A stretch of 13,384 nt of DNA from Microcaldota archaeon (GCA_023248665.1 JAHFEC010000016.1:1-13384); one strand, 5' to 3'. Positions 6,629 through 12,240 are shown, counted from the first letter of the stretch. Translations and numbers: made by a program. The notes: a model not told the origin generated them from the letters alone.

Positions 6629-6637
6629 TTCATAAAG
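6629..6637 (+). promoter_or_regulatory. Possible TATA element for sufS-sufU
   Basis: TTCATAAAG centred near 6633 lies 26 bases before the sufS ATG at 6659, the spacing expected for a leaderless archaeal mRNA. No ribosome binding site precedes that ATG. The match to a TATA consensus is weak. Confidence 0.35.
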
Positions 6638-6658
6638 CCTGAAAACAAATTCATATGT

Positions 6659-7888
6659 ATGCCCATTGGAAAAAGCCTGCGGGCCGGTTTCCCCATTTTT
6701 ACGGAAAAGGCGGGTTTGCGCTACCTCGATAGCGCCGCCACCAGCCAGAAGCCCGCGAGCGTGATGGAGGCGATGAGCCGCTATTATTCAACGAGCAACG
6801 CCAACCCCCGAAGAGGAGTGTATTCGCTCGCGCAGGAGGCGACCGAGGAATACGAACGGGCGCGCGGGCGCGTCGCCCGGTTCATCGGCGCCAAGAGCGA
6901 AGAGATCGTATTCGTGCGGAACACCACCGAAGCGCTCAACCTGCTTTCCTATTCGATGCAGGACATGCTGGCCAAGAAAAAGAACCGGCCTGTCGCGCTC
7001 ACCCGGATGGAACACCACTCCAATTTCGTCCCCTGGCAACAGGCGGCCCGGCGCGCCGGAGCGAAACTGGCTTTCGTTCCGTTCGACGCCAAGAAGAGGA
7101 TAACGGCGGGGAATCTCGGGAAGCTCGCGCCGAGGCCGGACGCGCCCTCCGTGCTGGCCATCACGCACGCGTCCAACGTGCTGGGCACGCTCAATGACAT
7201 CGCCGGCATCGTGCGCTATGCGCACGAGGAATGGGAGTGCCCGGTTGTAGTGGACGCGGCGCAGGCGGCCCCCCACCTGCCGATCGACGTGAAGAGGCTG
7301 GATGCGGATTTCCTCGCTTTCTCCTCCCACAAGATGCTCGGCCCCACGGGCATCGGCGTGCTGTACATGAAGGAGGAGTGGCGCGAGCGCCTGCCGCCCT
7401 TCATGAGCGGCGGCGGGCAGATTGCGAACGTGGGGGACCGGACGTCGACTTGGGCGGACGGGCCGGCCAAATTCGAGGCCGGCACGCCGGACGTGGCGGG
7501 CGCGCTGGGGCTGGCGGCGGCCATCGAATACATCGGGCGGACCGGGATGGAGAAAATCGGCCGGCACGAGAAAAAACTGGCGGACCGGCTGCGGCGGGCG
7601 CTGGCGGGCATGGATGACGTCGAGGTTTACGGCCCGCCAGACGGGCAGGATTGCATCGGCGTCGTCTCGTTCAACCTCGCCGGCGTGCACGGACACGACC
7701 TGTCGGGCATCCTCGACCGGCACGGGGTGGCCGTGCGGGGCGGGCACCACTGCGCCCAGCCGCTCATGCGCATGCTGGGCGTGAATTCGACCGTGCGCGC
7801 CTCGTTCTATCTTTACAACGACACGGACGACATCGACGCGCTGCTTGAGGGCCTGGACGAAGCCCGGCGCATCTTTAGCAGGCTATGA
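6659..7888 (+). CDS. sufS: Cysteine desulfurase, SufS-type
   Basis: This 409-residue PLP enzyme takes sulfur from cysteine as a persulfide for Fe-S cluster assembly. It has RYLDSAATSQKP at the N-terminus, NTTEALNLL, TRMEHHSNFVPWQ, ITHASNVLGT, the cofactor-binding VDAAQAAPH, and SSHKMLGPTGIGVLY with the PLP Lys225. Near the C-terminus VRGGHHCAQPLM carries the persulfide-forming Cys365. Length and residue positions match SufS (about 406 residues, Lys226, Cys364 in E. coli). The frame is open far upstream through the previous gene, but homology begins only at the ATG of 6659, which follows the hydrolase stop. The scaffold gene follows after 21 bases. No sufBCD genes are in the window. Confidence 0.95.
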   Translation: MPIGKSLRAGFPIFTEKAGLRYLDSAATSQKPASVMEAMSRYYSTSNANPRRGVYSLAQEATEEYERARGRVARFIGAKSEEIVFVRNTTEALNLLSYSMQDMLAKKKNRPVALTRMEHHSNFVPWQQAARRAGAKLAFVPFDAKKRITAGNLGKLAPRPDAPSVLAITHASNVLGTLNDIAGIVRYAHEEWECPVVVDAAQAAPHLPIDVKRLDADFLAFSSHKMLGPTGIGVLYMKEEWRERLPPFMSGGGQIANVGDRTSTWADGPAKFEAGTPDVAGALGLAAAIEYIGRTGMEKIGRHEKKLADRLRRALAGMDDVEVYGPPDGQDCIGVVSFNLAGVHGHDLSGILDRHGVAVRGGHHCAQPLMRMLGVNSTVRASFYLYNDTDDIDALLEGLDEARRIFSRL

Positions 7889-7909
7889 GACGGCGGGGAC
7901 GGTGAGCGG

Positions 7910-8290
7910 ATGGCAGACGACAAGGAAGAGATCTATCGGCAGAACATCCTCGACCATTACCGCTCGCCGCGCAATTTCAAGAAGCTCAAGAAGATCGACG
8001 CGCGCGCCGAAGTGTCGAACCCCTCGTGCGGGGACCGGTTCGACGTGGAGCTGGCCATCGGCCAAGACGGCCGGATAAAGGATATCGGATTTTCGGGCTC
8101 AGGGTGCGCCATCTCGATGGCGGCCGCCTCGATGCTCTCGGAGCAGGTGGTCGGCCGGAAGGCGCAAGAGGTGCGCGCGCTGGACCGCAAATTCGTGCTG
8201 GATCTGCTGGGCATCGATCCGGGCCCCTCAAGGCTCCGCTGCGCCCTGCTGGGGCTGGAGACGGTGCATAAAGCGTTGGAAAAAAAGTAA
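7910..8290 (+). CDS. sufU: Fe-S cluster scaffold / sulfur acceptor, SufU/IscU-like
   Basis: This 126-residue protein accepts sulfur from the upstream desulfurase or assembles clusters. It starts with the typical YRQNILDHYRSPRNF. The ligand residues are Cys40 and Asp42 (NPSCGDR), Cys66 (GSGCAISMAAASM) and Cys111 (RLRCALLGLETV). Sequence character, especially GCAISMAAASML, is SufU-like, and pairing with SufS supports this. The ~20-residue insertion before the last Cys that marks Bacillus-type SufU is absent, making the length IscU-like. IscU's LPPVK motif is also not obvious; the site reads GPSRLRC. So whether it is a zinc-dependent sulfur acceptor or a true scaffold is open. A GGTGAG site precedes the ATG. 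Confidence 0.92.
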   Translation: MADDKEEIYRQNILDHYRSPRNFKKLKKIDARAEVSNPSCGDRFDVELAIGQDGRIKDIGFSGSGCAISMAAASMLSEQVVGRKAQEVRALDRKFVLDLLGIDPGPSRLRCALLGLETVHKALEKK

Positions 8291-8337
8291 AAGAGAAAAG
8301 GGATGTGGGAGGCTTGGGCGGGGAGAACGGTTCAGGT

Positions 8338-8454
8338 TCAGCAGGAGCATGAAGGCGTGTTTTCGACCGGCGCTTGCGGCGCGCCGACCAGAACGGCATT
8401 GGGCGAAGCGAGAGGGGCTTCGGCTTCCTTCTGGGACTTGAGTTTGCGGGACAT
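8338..8454 (-). CDS. Candidate 38-residue protein with Cys-Ser-Cys terminus
   Basis: An ATG at 8454-8452 opens a 38-codon frame ending TGA at 8338. The product begins MSRKLKSQKEAEAPLASP, continues with small hydrophobic and Pro residues, and ends in CSC at the very C-terminus. The 5' side supports a real transcript: a TATA-like GTATATCTG at 8511-8519 predicts a start near 8489, exactly where a leader hairpin begins. It lies in an otherwise gene-free gap, convergent with sufU. There is no strong ribosome binding site. The CSC tail could bind a metal or cluster; its closeness to sufSU is suggestive only. I recognise no family. Confidence 0.4.
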   Translation of the reverse strand: MSRKLKSQKEAEAPLASPNAVLVGAPQAPVENTPSCSC

Positions 8455-8466
8455 AACAACACATCC

Positions 8467-8520
8467 GTTCCGCCCTTGTTGGCGGGAACAAGATAGATGA
8501 CACGGCCCGCAGATATACGC
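8467..8520 (-). promoter_or_regulatory. TATA element and leader hairpin ahead of the 38-residue ORF
   Basis: On the - strand a TATA-like element (8511-8519) is followed ~26 bases later by an 8-bp hairpin with one bulged base: GTTC/GAAC outer and CGCC/GGCG inner arms at 8467-8489. The hairpin would form the first 23 bases of the RNA, with ~12 bases left before the ATG at 8454. It could be an RNA-stability element or regulator. Confidence 0.4.
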
Positions 8521-8580
8521 CTTGCGGGAGGGCGGGTTTCCGGTCGCTCCAAAGGTGGAAACGGGGAGAAGGGGGGACTG

Positions 8581-8604
8581 AAAAAAATTAAAAAAATAAA
8601 AAAA
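8581..8604 (-). terminator. Oligo-T terminator of the Cys-rich protein gene
   Basis: Directly after the TAG stop (8605-8607) the - strand reads three T runs broken only by A or AA (8581-8604). There is no hairpin. This is a typical archaeal oligo-T termination signal. Confidence 0.6.
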
Positions 8605-8928
8605 CTACTTGGACATGGCCATCCGAAGCTTCTCCATCGCCTCGCGCATGTCGGCTTTCATCTTCATCTTTCCGCCCCAATGCGCCTTGCTGACATCGAC
8701 CGCGGCCTGCGCGATGGCATCCATATGCTTGCCGTCGGTCCTCTCGAGGCAGGCCTTCATCTTCTCCTTCATCAGGCAGGACCACGCCTCGTCGGCCAGC
8801 CCCATCATCTCGTCCGTCATCTCGCAGCCGGAGCCGGGACAGGACTTGGGCTGGCACGACGACGGCGCACATGCGCCCGACGGACAGGATTTCTGGGCGT
8901 TGCACTGGTTGGTTTGACACTCTTCCAT
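8605..8928 (-). CDS. Small Cys-rich protein of unknown function
   Basis: This 107-residue protein has two halves. Residues 1-36 hold seven Cys spaced in short Ser/Pro/Gly/Gln-rich units (MEECQTNQCNAQKSCPSGAC, then SSC, KSC and SGC). Residues ~38-107 are amphipathic, Met/Lys/Glu-rich helices with two more Cys (AWSCLM, KACLER). There is no signal peptide or membrane segment, so it is probably cytosolic. The Cys cluster could bind metal or be redox-active; I do not recognise the family. ATG 8928 is preceded by GAGGTGAG, an ideal ribosome binding site. A palindrome at the predicted transcription start suggests regulated expression, and an oligo-T terminator follows. Confidence 0.8.
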   Translation of the reverse strand: MEECQTNQCNAQKSCPSGACAPSSCQPKSCPGSGCEMTDEMMGLADEAWSCLMKEKMKACLERTDGKHMDAIAQAAVDVSKAHWGGKMKMKADMREAMEKLRMAMSK

Positions 8929-8939
8929 ACACTCACCTC

Positions 8940-8981
8940 ACATGAAAAGTAGTTCATGTTATGCGGCGGGAGTTTATACAC
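8940..8981 (-). promoter_or_regulatory. Promoter and operator-like palindrome of the Cys-rich protein gene
   Basis: On the - strand, TATA (GTGTATAAAC, 8972-8981) predicts transcription from about 8950. ACATGAA (8940-8946) and TTCATGT (8953-8959) form a perfect 7-bp inverted repeat with a 6-base spacer centred on that position. Such placement is typical of repressor sites in archaea. The ribosome binding site (8933-8939) lies just beyond it. Confidence 0.6.
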
Positions 8982-9015
8982 CTATTTGGAAGTGAGCAGA
9001 CAGTAACCGGGCTGG

Positions 9016-9045
9016 AAAAATTTTCTTTCTCGAAGAGAAAGAAAA
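9016..9045 (-). terminator. Hairpin and T run ending the tRNA-Ser transcript
   Basis: A perfect 10-bp AT-rich stem (9021-9030 / 9036-9045), with one more C-G pair possible inside the CTTCG loop, is followed on the - strand by five T (9020-9016). It lies ~85 bases past the 3' end of the tRNA, and no other gene intervenes. Confidence 0.6.
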
Positions 9046-9050
9046 AAGTT

Positions 9051-9130
9051 CGCCGGGGGCGAGACCCGCAACAACAGTTGCGGGGATTTGAGCCAGAAGG
9101 CTCAAACGCCACCGGCGTGAGCGAAGCGAA
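9051..9130 (-). repeat. tRNA 3'-end duplicate and triple hairpin array in the tRNA trailer
   Basis: CGCCGGGGGCGAGA occurs at 9051-9064 and again, identical over 14 bases, at 9131-9144, where it is the 3' acceptor strand, discriminator and part of the T arm of the tRNA. Between the copies are three consecutive perfect hairpins: CCCGCAAC/GTTGCGGG (9065-9084, 4-base loop), TTTGAGCC/GGCTCAAA (9087-9106, 4-base loop) and CGCC/GGCG (9107-9117). A degenerate AGCGAAGCGAA stretch (9122-9130) precedes the tRNA copy. The region contains no plausible protein gene. It could be an integration scar, a structured trailer or a small RNA. Confidence 0.7.
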
Positions 9131-9216
9131 CGCCGGGGGCGAGATTTGAACTCGCACGGGGCATGAGCCCCAACAGGTTAGCAACCTGCCGCAATACCGG
9201 GTTATGCGACCCCAGC
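9131..9216 (-). tRNA. tRNA-Ser(GCT)
   Basis: This 86-base class II tRNA has a full cloverleaf. The acceptor stem is 9216-9210 with 9138-9132 (7 bp including one G-T), and the discriminator is G at 9131. The D arm is 9207-9205 with 9193-9191 and a loop containing GG. The anticodon stem is 9189-9185 with 9177-9173 around the loop TTGCTAA, giving anticodon GCT at 9182-9180 (Ser, codons AGC/AGU). The long variable arm GGGGC/GCCCC lies at 9171-9158 and the T arm at 9155-9139 with loop TTCAAAT. CCA is not encoded and there is no intron. Its 5' and 3' ends are both duplicated in the flanks. Confidence 0.96.
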
Positions 9217-9310
9217 ACGAAGTGATGGGGGCCCGTGGCCCGCAGGCCACACGGCCCCAGCATGAATCCCTTTCTCTTTGCGAAGAGGAAGGTCTTCACC
9301 CCAAAGAGAA
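9217..9310 (-). repeat. Structured tRNA leader with duplicate of the tRNA 5' end
   Basis: CCCCAGCACGAA (9210-9221; complement of the first seven tRNA bases and upstream five) recurs as CCCCAGCATGAA at 9255-9266, 11 of 12 identical. Between them lies a GC hairpin with stem GTGGCC/GGCCAC (9235-9240 / 9245-9250) and further GGGCCC-type pairing outside it. Beyond the outer copy, TTCTCTTT (9272-9279) pairs perfectly with AAAGAGAA (9303-9310), enclosing GAAGA/TCTTC (9282-9286 / 9293-9297). The predicted TSS near 9315 would place all of this in the precursor. Confidence 0.6.
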
Positions 9311-9336
9311 CAAGTGCTAACTTTACCCACTTTAAC

Positions 9337-9345
9337 CTTTTAAAC
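9337..9345 (-). promoter_or_regulatory. Predicted TATA element of the tRNA-Ser transcript
   Basis: TTTAAAAGG on the - strand is the only good TATA between the YIP1 gene and the tRNA. It predicts a start near 9315 and therefore a leader of ~99 bases, long for a tRNA. Confidence 0.45.
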
Positions 9346-9359
9346 TGATTTTGAGGCTG

Positions 9360-9391
9360 AAAAAATCAAAGAAAATGCCCGGCTTAGCCGG
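9360..9391 (-). terminator. Terminator of the YIP1 gene with the stop codon as hairpin loop
   Basis: On the - strand CCGGC and GCCGG (9391-9387 / 9383-9379) form a 5-bp stem whose three-base loop is exactly the TAA stop codon (9386-9384). A T-rich tract follows (9377-9360). Confidence 0.55.
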
Positions 9392-10028
9392 ACATGATGT
9401 TGGCCGTCGAAGGCAGCGCGTGGGCGATGGAGGCGAAGGCCGCCATGACCAAGGCGAACGCCACGACCATCAGCACTAGCAGGATGACCACCACGATGGC
9501 CAGCGGGATGGCCCACACGGCGATGGAGCGGCCCAGCGAGAGCTTGTGCACTTTCTGGATGGCGAGGGTCGTCAGATAGAGCTGGTACAGCCAGAGGGCG
9601 AGGCCGAACACGACACCCAGACAAGGGATGGCGCCCAAGATGCTATAGACTGCCAGGGTGGGGGCGCTTGCAAGCGAGAGGGTGTAGTACAGGGAGCAAA
9701 AACGCCCCTTGCCCCCGAGGGCTTTGGCGATGAGATGATAGATGCCCGCCCCGATGAAATTGATGACGATGAAGGCCACGAAGATGATTACCGCAGAGCC
9801 AGGCAGCGTGACCAGCTGCTCCAGTGCATTCTTGGAAAGGAAGACGGCAAGCAGAAGAATGATGACAGCAGAGACGATCGATGAGATTACCGCGTAAATG
9901 GCCGTCGAGAGGGCATAGTTATAGAGCCCGTCCACCAGACCGACGGACCGTTTGGCCTCGGCCGTGAACGTCGGCTCCGGAGAAAAAACGGCGTCTTTCC
10001 ATAGCTTCAAACGGGCCGACAAATCCAT
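9384..10028 (-). CDS. YIP1-family integral membrane protein
   Basis: This 214-residue protein begins with a soluble amphipathic segment (MDLSARLKLWKDAVFSPEPTF) typical of archaeal/bacterial YIP1 proteins. About five membrane helices follow, at residues ~38-63, 75-98, 110-133, 135-155 and 165-200. A conserved-type segment GAGIYHLIAKALGGKGRF lies between helices 2 and 3, and YYTLSLASAPTLAVY follows in helix 3. The function of prokaryotic YIP1 proteins is not settled; eukaryotic relatives act in vesicle traffic. GGTGGTTG lies just before ATG 10028, and a TATA (10058-10066) gives a very short leader. It is transcribed alone, divergently from the SRP RNA. Confidence 0.82.
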   Translation of the reverse strand: MDLSARLKLWKDAVFSPEPTFTAEAKRSVGLVDGLYNYALSTAIYAVISSIVSAVIILLLAVFLSKNALEQLVTLPGSAVIIFVAFIVINFIGAGIYHLIAKALGGKGRFCSLYYTLSLASAPTLAVYSILGAIPCLGVVFGLALWLYQLYLTTLAIQKVHKLSLGRSIAVWAIPLAIVVVILLVLMVVAFALVMAAFASIAHALPSTANIMSG

Positions 10029-10057
10029 TCAACCACCGCGTATGCGACGGTTGGGAG

Positions 10058-10066
10058 ATTTAAAAT
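10058..10066 (-). promoter_or_regulatory. TATA element of the YIP1 gene
   Basis: TTTTAAATC on the - strand lies ~34 bases before ATG 10028, predicting a transcript that starts just at the ribosome binding site GGTGGTTG (10030-10037). Confidence 0.5.
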
Positions 10067-10110
10067 AGGAATAGATGGCAAACCCCAGATTTCCGCCCTT
10101 TGCGTCGGCC

Positions 10111-10120
10111 TTTTTATACT
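10111..10120 (+). promoter_or_regulatory. TATA element of the SRP RNA gene
   Basis: TTTTTATACT, centred near 10116, predicts transcription from about 10138-10142. This is where the first strand of the terminal SRP RNA helix begins (10139), so promoter and RNA fold agree. Confidence 0.65.
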
Positions 10121-10137
10121 CCGAAGGGCATAGGGTT

Positions 10138-10416
10138 GTCGGTAAGAGTGGTCGGGAAGCCAGGGGCTTCCTGTTGCCGCAAACCCCCTCGAGGCGGGAC
10201 CGAACGGCCGGAGGCGTGCGGACGTGTTTTGTCTGGCGCGGGGCCTTTTGGCGTCGAAACCTTGCCTGCATGGGCGGACGCTGTAAGCGAATCGGGTCAG
10301 GCCGGAAGGAGCAGCCCTAAGTGAACAGATCTGCGCTTTGCAGATACATGGTGGAGCCAAAAACCCCGAATGTAGACAGAGCATCCCGTGCCACTTCGGC
10401 TTCTCTTACCGAAAAT
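10138..10416 (+). ncRNA. Signal recognition particle RNA (archaeal 7S RNA)
   Basis: The S-domain signature GGTCAGGCCGGAAGGAGCAG (within 10294-10317) forms helix 8, the SRP54-binding hairpin, with GGAA tetraloop at 10304-10307. The two ends pair perfectly over 10 bp: TCGGTAAGAG (10139-10148) with CTCTTACCGA (10403-10412). The long helix 5 can be traced inward: 10207-10213 with 10394-10400, 10229-10234 with 10374-10379, 10239-10243 with 10364-10368, and 10246-10252 with 10356-10362. A hairpin at 10155-10171 (GGAAGCC/GGCTTCC) fits helix 3 of the Alu domain. Small hairpins near 10264-10275 and 10280-10290 may be helix 6 and part of the helix 6-8 junction. A TATA precedes it and a T7 tract follows at 10415-10421. 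An additional 6-bp hairpin at 10329-10345 is unusual. Confidence 0.93.
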
Positions 10417-10421
10417 TTTTT
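10415..10421 (+). terminator. Poly-T terminator of SRP RNA
   Basis: Seven T directly follow the last base pair of the terminal helix of the SRP RNA, as expected for archaeal termination. Confidence 0.6.
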
Positions 10422-10634
10422 ATGAATACCTGAATTATCCCCGTGATAAAAAATTTTCAACAAAAAACATTCCCGCACAAAATGAAAAAAAACAGATAGT
10501 GCAAGCAAGGAAAAAATGAAAAACAAAAAAAGGAATGAAAAACGAAAAAAGGCGGCCTCGGGGCCGCCTCACGAGGGGGCGCGCCGACGCGCCCCGCCCG
10601 TTCTTTATTTTGTTTCTTCTTCCCGTTTTTTTTC
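10422..10634. other. Gene-free A-rich gap with tandem hairpin terminators
   Basis: No coding frame is supported here. The + strand is strongly A-rich from ~10470 to 10550, so it is T-rich for the - strand. Two adjacent GC hairpins stand between this tract and the zinc-ribbon gene: GGCGGCC/GGCCGCC (10551-10557 / 10562-10568) and GGGGCGCG/CGCGCCCC (10576-10583 / 10588-10595, loop CCGA). Read on the - strand, the second hairpin comes first, then the first, then T runs, so together they form a terminator for the zinc-ribbon gene that ends at 10635. Confidence 0.65.
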
Positions 10635-11132
10635 TTACTTGAAGTCCGGCAAGATCATCTTCTCGCCCTTGGCTTCCATGTACACGTCATACACGATCGC
10701 AAGGTTGATGGCCAGTGGGATGAGGAGCAGCGGCAAGCAACAGATCAGCCCGATGCCCAGCGTCAGGTAGCTGGCGACGACATAGACGATGATCAGGCCG
10801 ATGAGCATCCCCCACGTGGCCACGATATAGATGAGGCATTTCTTGAGGTTGCCCAAGTACGCATAGCCGATGGAGGGCATTCCGAGGATGAACATGCCCA
10901 CAACGGAGACGAGCAAGGCCGTGGTCGGGTCTTTCGGCCCGTTGCCGAACGGGCTCGCTGAAAGGGACGCCCCACATTTCACACATGCCACCGCGTTCTT
11001 GTTCTTGGCCTTCTCGCCGCAGGACATGCAATAGGAGTTGTGCGCGAACGGGTTCGAGCCGCACTTGACGCAAGTTTTGGTGTTGGCACTGGGCAGCTTC
11101 TCCCCGCAATCGCCGCAGAATTTGGCATCCAT
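10635..11132 (-). CDS. Double zinc-ribbon membrane protein
   Basis: This 165-residue protein has four CxxC knuckles (Cys6/9, 21/24, 35/38, 50/53) in the order FCGDCGEKL, TCVKCGS, YCMSCGEKA, ACVKCGA, which make two zinc ribbons. A short linker and three hydrophobic helices follow (ALLVSVVGMFILGMPSIGYAYL; CLIYIVATWGMLIGLIIVYVVASYL; LGIGLICCLPLLLIPLAINLAIVY). The topology recalls archaeal zinc-ribbon proteins with TM2-like segments, with the ribbons probably cytoplasmic; no partner or reaction is known. I chose the ATG at 11132 rather than 11186 because GGGGTG lies just upstream, homologous sequence starts with the first ribbon, and the TATA (11174-11182) predicts transcription from ~11150, inside the longer frame. 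Confidence 0.82.
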   Translation of the reverse strand: MDAKFCGDCGEKLPSANTKTCVKCGSNPFAHNSYCMSCGEKAKNKNAVACVKCGASLSASPFGNGPKDPTTALLVSVVGMFILGMPSIGYAYLGNLKKCLIYIVATWGMLIGLIIVYVVASYLTLGIGLICCLPLLLIPLAINLAIVYDVYMEAKGEKMILPDFK

Positions 11133-11173
11133 CGCAAAACACCCCTTGAAACCGCTTATCCCACGTCGGCGCG

Positions 11174-11222
11174 GTTTATAATGCATCGTGCGGCAGGAGG
11201 GCCCACAAATACGCTTTTATAG
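11174..11222. promoter_or_regulatory. Divergent promoters of the zinc-ribbon gene and ftsZ
   Basis: On the - strand, TTATAAACC (11174-11182) lies ~46 bases before ATG 11132 and gives a leader of ~18 bases containing GGGGTG. On the + strand, CTTTTATAGA (11213-11222) lies ~34 bases before ATG 11251, giving a leader of under 10 bases. Confidence 0.5.
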
Positions 11223-11250
11223 ATGGGATTCGTTAGTCGGGCGTGGGAAA

Positions 11251-12240
11251 ATGGTTGATGAAGAAGGACACCTGAAAATCGTCGTGGCCGGCGCCGGCGG
11301 AGCGGGCTGCAACACGATAAACCGGCTTGCCGGCATGGGCAATTGCGGGGCCAAACTGCTGGCCTTCAACACCGACAAGCTCCACCTGCGCCACATCTCG
11401 GACCGGGCGGAGCGCATCCTCTTGGGCGCCTCGGTCACCCGGGGGCTGGGAGCCGGCGGGGACCCGAAAGTGGCGGCCAAGGCGGCGCTCGCCTCAAGAA
11501 AGCTCATCGAGCAGGAGGTGCATGACGCGGACATGGTGTTCGTCACCGCCGGCATGGGCGGCGGCACGGGCACGGGCGTGGCCCCCATCATCGCGCGCAT
11601 GGCCAGGGAGAATGGCGCGCTGGTGGTCGGCATCGTGTCCTTCCCTTTTGCCATGGAACGCGCGCGCTTGAAGAAGGCCCGGCAGGGCACGGCGAAGCTG
11701 GCCGACGAGTGCGACAGCCTCGTGGTCATCCAGAACGACCGGCTCTACCAATGGGTGCCCAACATGCAGATTGAGAAGGCGTTTGCATTGGCTGATGAAG
11801 TGACGGCCAAGGCGGTGGCCGGCATCAGCCGGACGATTCTGGAGCCTTCGCTGGTCAACCTCGATTTCTCGGACCTCAAGCATGTCATGGCCGACGGCGG
11901 GCTGGCGATGATCAGCGTCGGGGAGGGGAGCGGGTACGACCGCATCCCGCAGATCAGCGAACACATACTGAAGCACCCGCTGCTCGACGTGGATTACACG
12001 GAGGCGTCCGGCGCGCTGATGCAGTTTGCGGGCGGCGCGGACCTGACCTTGGGCGAGGCGACCGACCTGGGCGAGAAGCTCATGGACAACTTGGGCGAGC
12101 AGGTGCACGTCGCCTGGGGCGCGCGCATCGACGAGCGCGTGGAGAGGAGCCTGGAGGCGTTCGTCATATTCACGGGCATCCCCTCGCCGCTGCTTCTGGA
12201 CCCGGATGCGGCGGAAGGCAGGAAGAAGGAAGAAGACTAG
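11251..12240 (+). CDS. ftsZ: FtsZ-family tubulin-like GTPase, archaeal FtsZ1-like
   Basis: This 329-residue protein polymerises with GTP to form a division or cytoskeletal ring at the membrane. Signatures are VVAGAGGAGCNTINRL (residues 11-26, nucleotide binding), AFNTDKLHLRHI, the region LLGASVTRGLGAGGDP, the tubulin/FtsZ signature GGGTGTG at 103-109, and the T7 catalytic loop NLDFSD at 203-208 with Asp205 and Asp208. The C-terminal domain ends soon after FVIFTGIPSP in a short acidic/basic tail, with no long linker or recognisable conserved C-terminal peptide for SepF-type anchors. The ATG at 11251 is preferred over an upstream in-frame ATG (11188), which precedes the TATA. It is convergent with rpiA, 64 bases apart. 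Confidence 0.93.
   Translation: MVDEEGHLKIVVAGAGGAGCNTINRLAGMGNCGAKLLAFNTDKLHLRHISDRAERILLGASVTRGLGAGGDPKVAAKAALASRKLIEQEVHDADMVFVTAGMGGGTGTGVAPIIARMARENGALVVGIVSFPFAMERARLKKARQGTAKLADECDSLVVIQNDRLYQWVPNMQIEKAFALADEVTAKAVAGISRTILEPSLVNLDFSDLKHVMADGGLAMISVGEGSGYDRIPQISEHILKHPLLDVDYTEASGALMQFAGGADLTLGEATDLGEKLMDNLGEQVHVAWGARIDERVERSLEAFVIFTGIPSPLLLDPDAAEGRKKEED

Noticed and set aside
6371..6658. In-frame upstream extension of sufS through the hydrolase gene
   Set aside because: It overlaps a well-supported metallo-beta-lactamase gene, and SufS homology and length match only from the ATG at 6659.
6788..7750. 320-codon open frame on the - strand
   Set aside because: It is antisense to sufS, Arg/His/Pro-rich, without motifs, as expected for a GC-rich shadow frame.
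9051..9130. Second, degenerate tRNA gene downstream of tRNA-Ser
   Set aside because: Only the 3' acceptor/T-arm end is copied; the rest forms separate hairpins and no cloverleaf or anticodon arm can be built.
9051..9266. CRISPR-like repeat array
   Set aside because: The repeats are only two pairs of different sequence tied to tRNA ends, with no regular repeat-spacer pattern and no cas genes.
10075..10384. Short open frames over the SRP RNA
   Set aside because: The sequence is explained by SRP RNA base pairing and the conserved helix 8 motif.
11188..11250. Longer N-terminus for FtsZ
   Set aside because: The upstream ATG lies before the predicted TATA (11213-11222), and FtsZ similarity begins after 11251.
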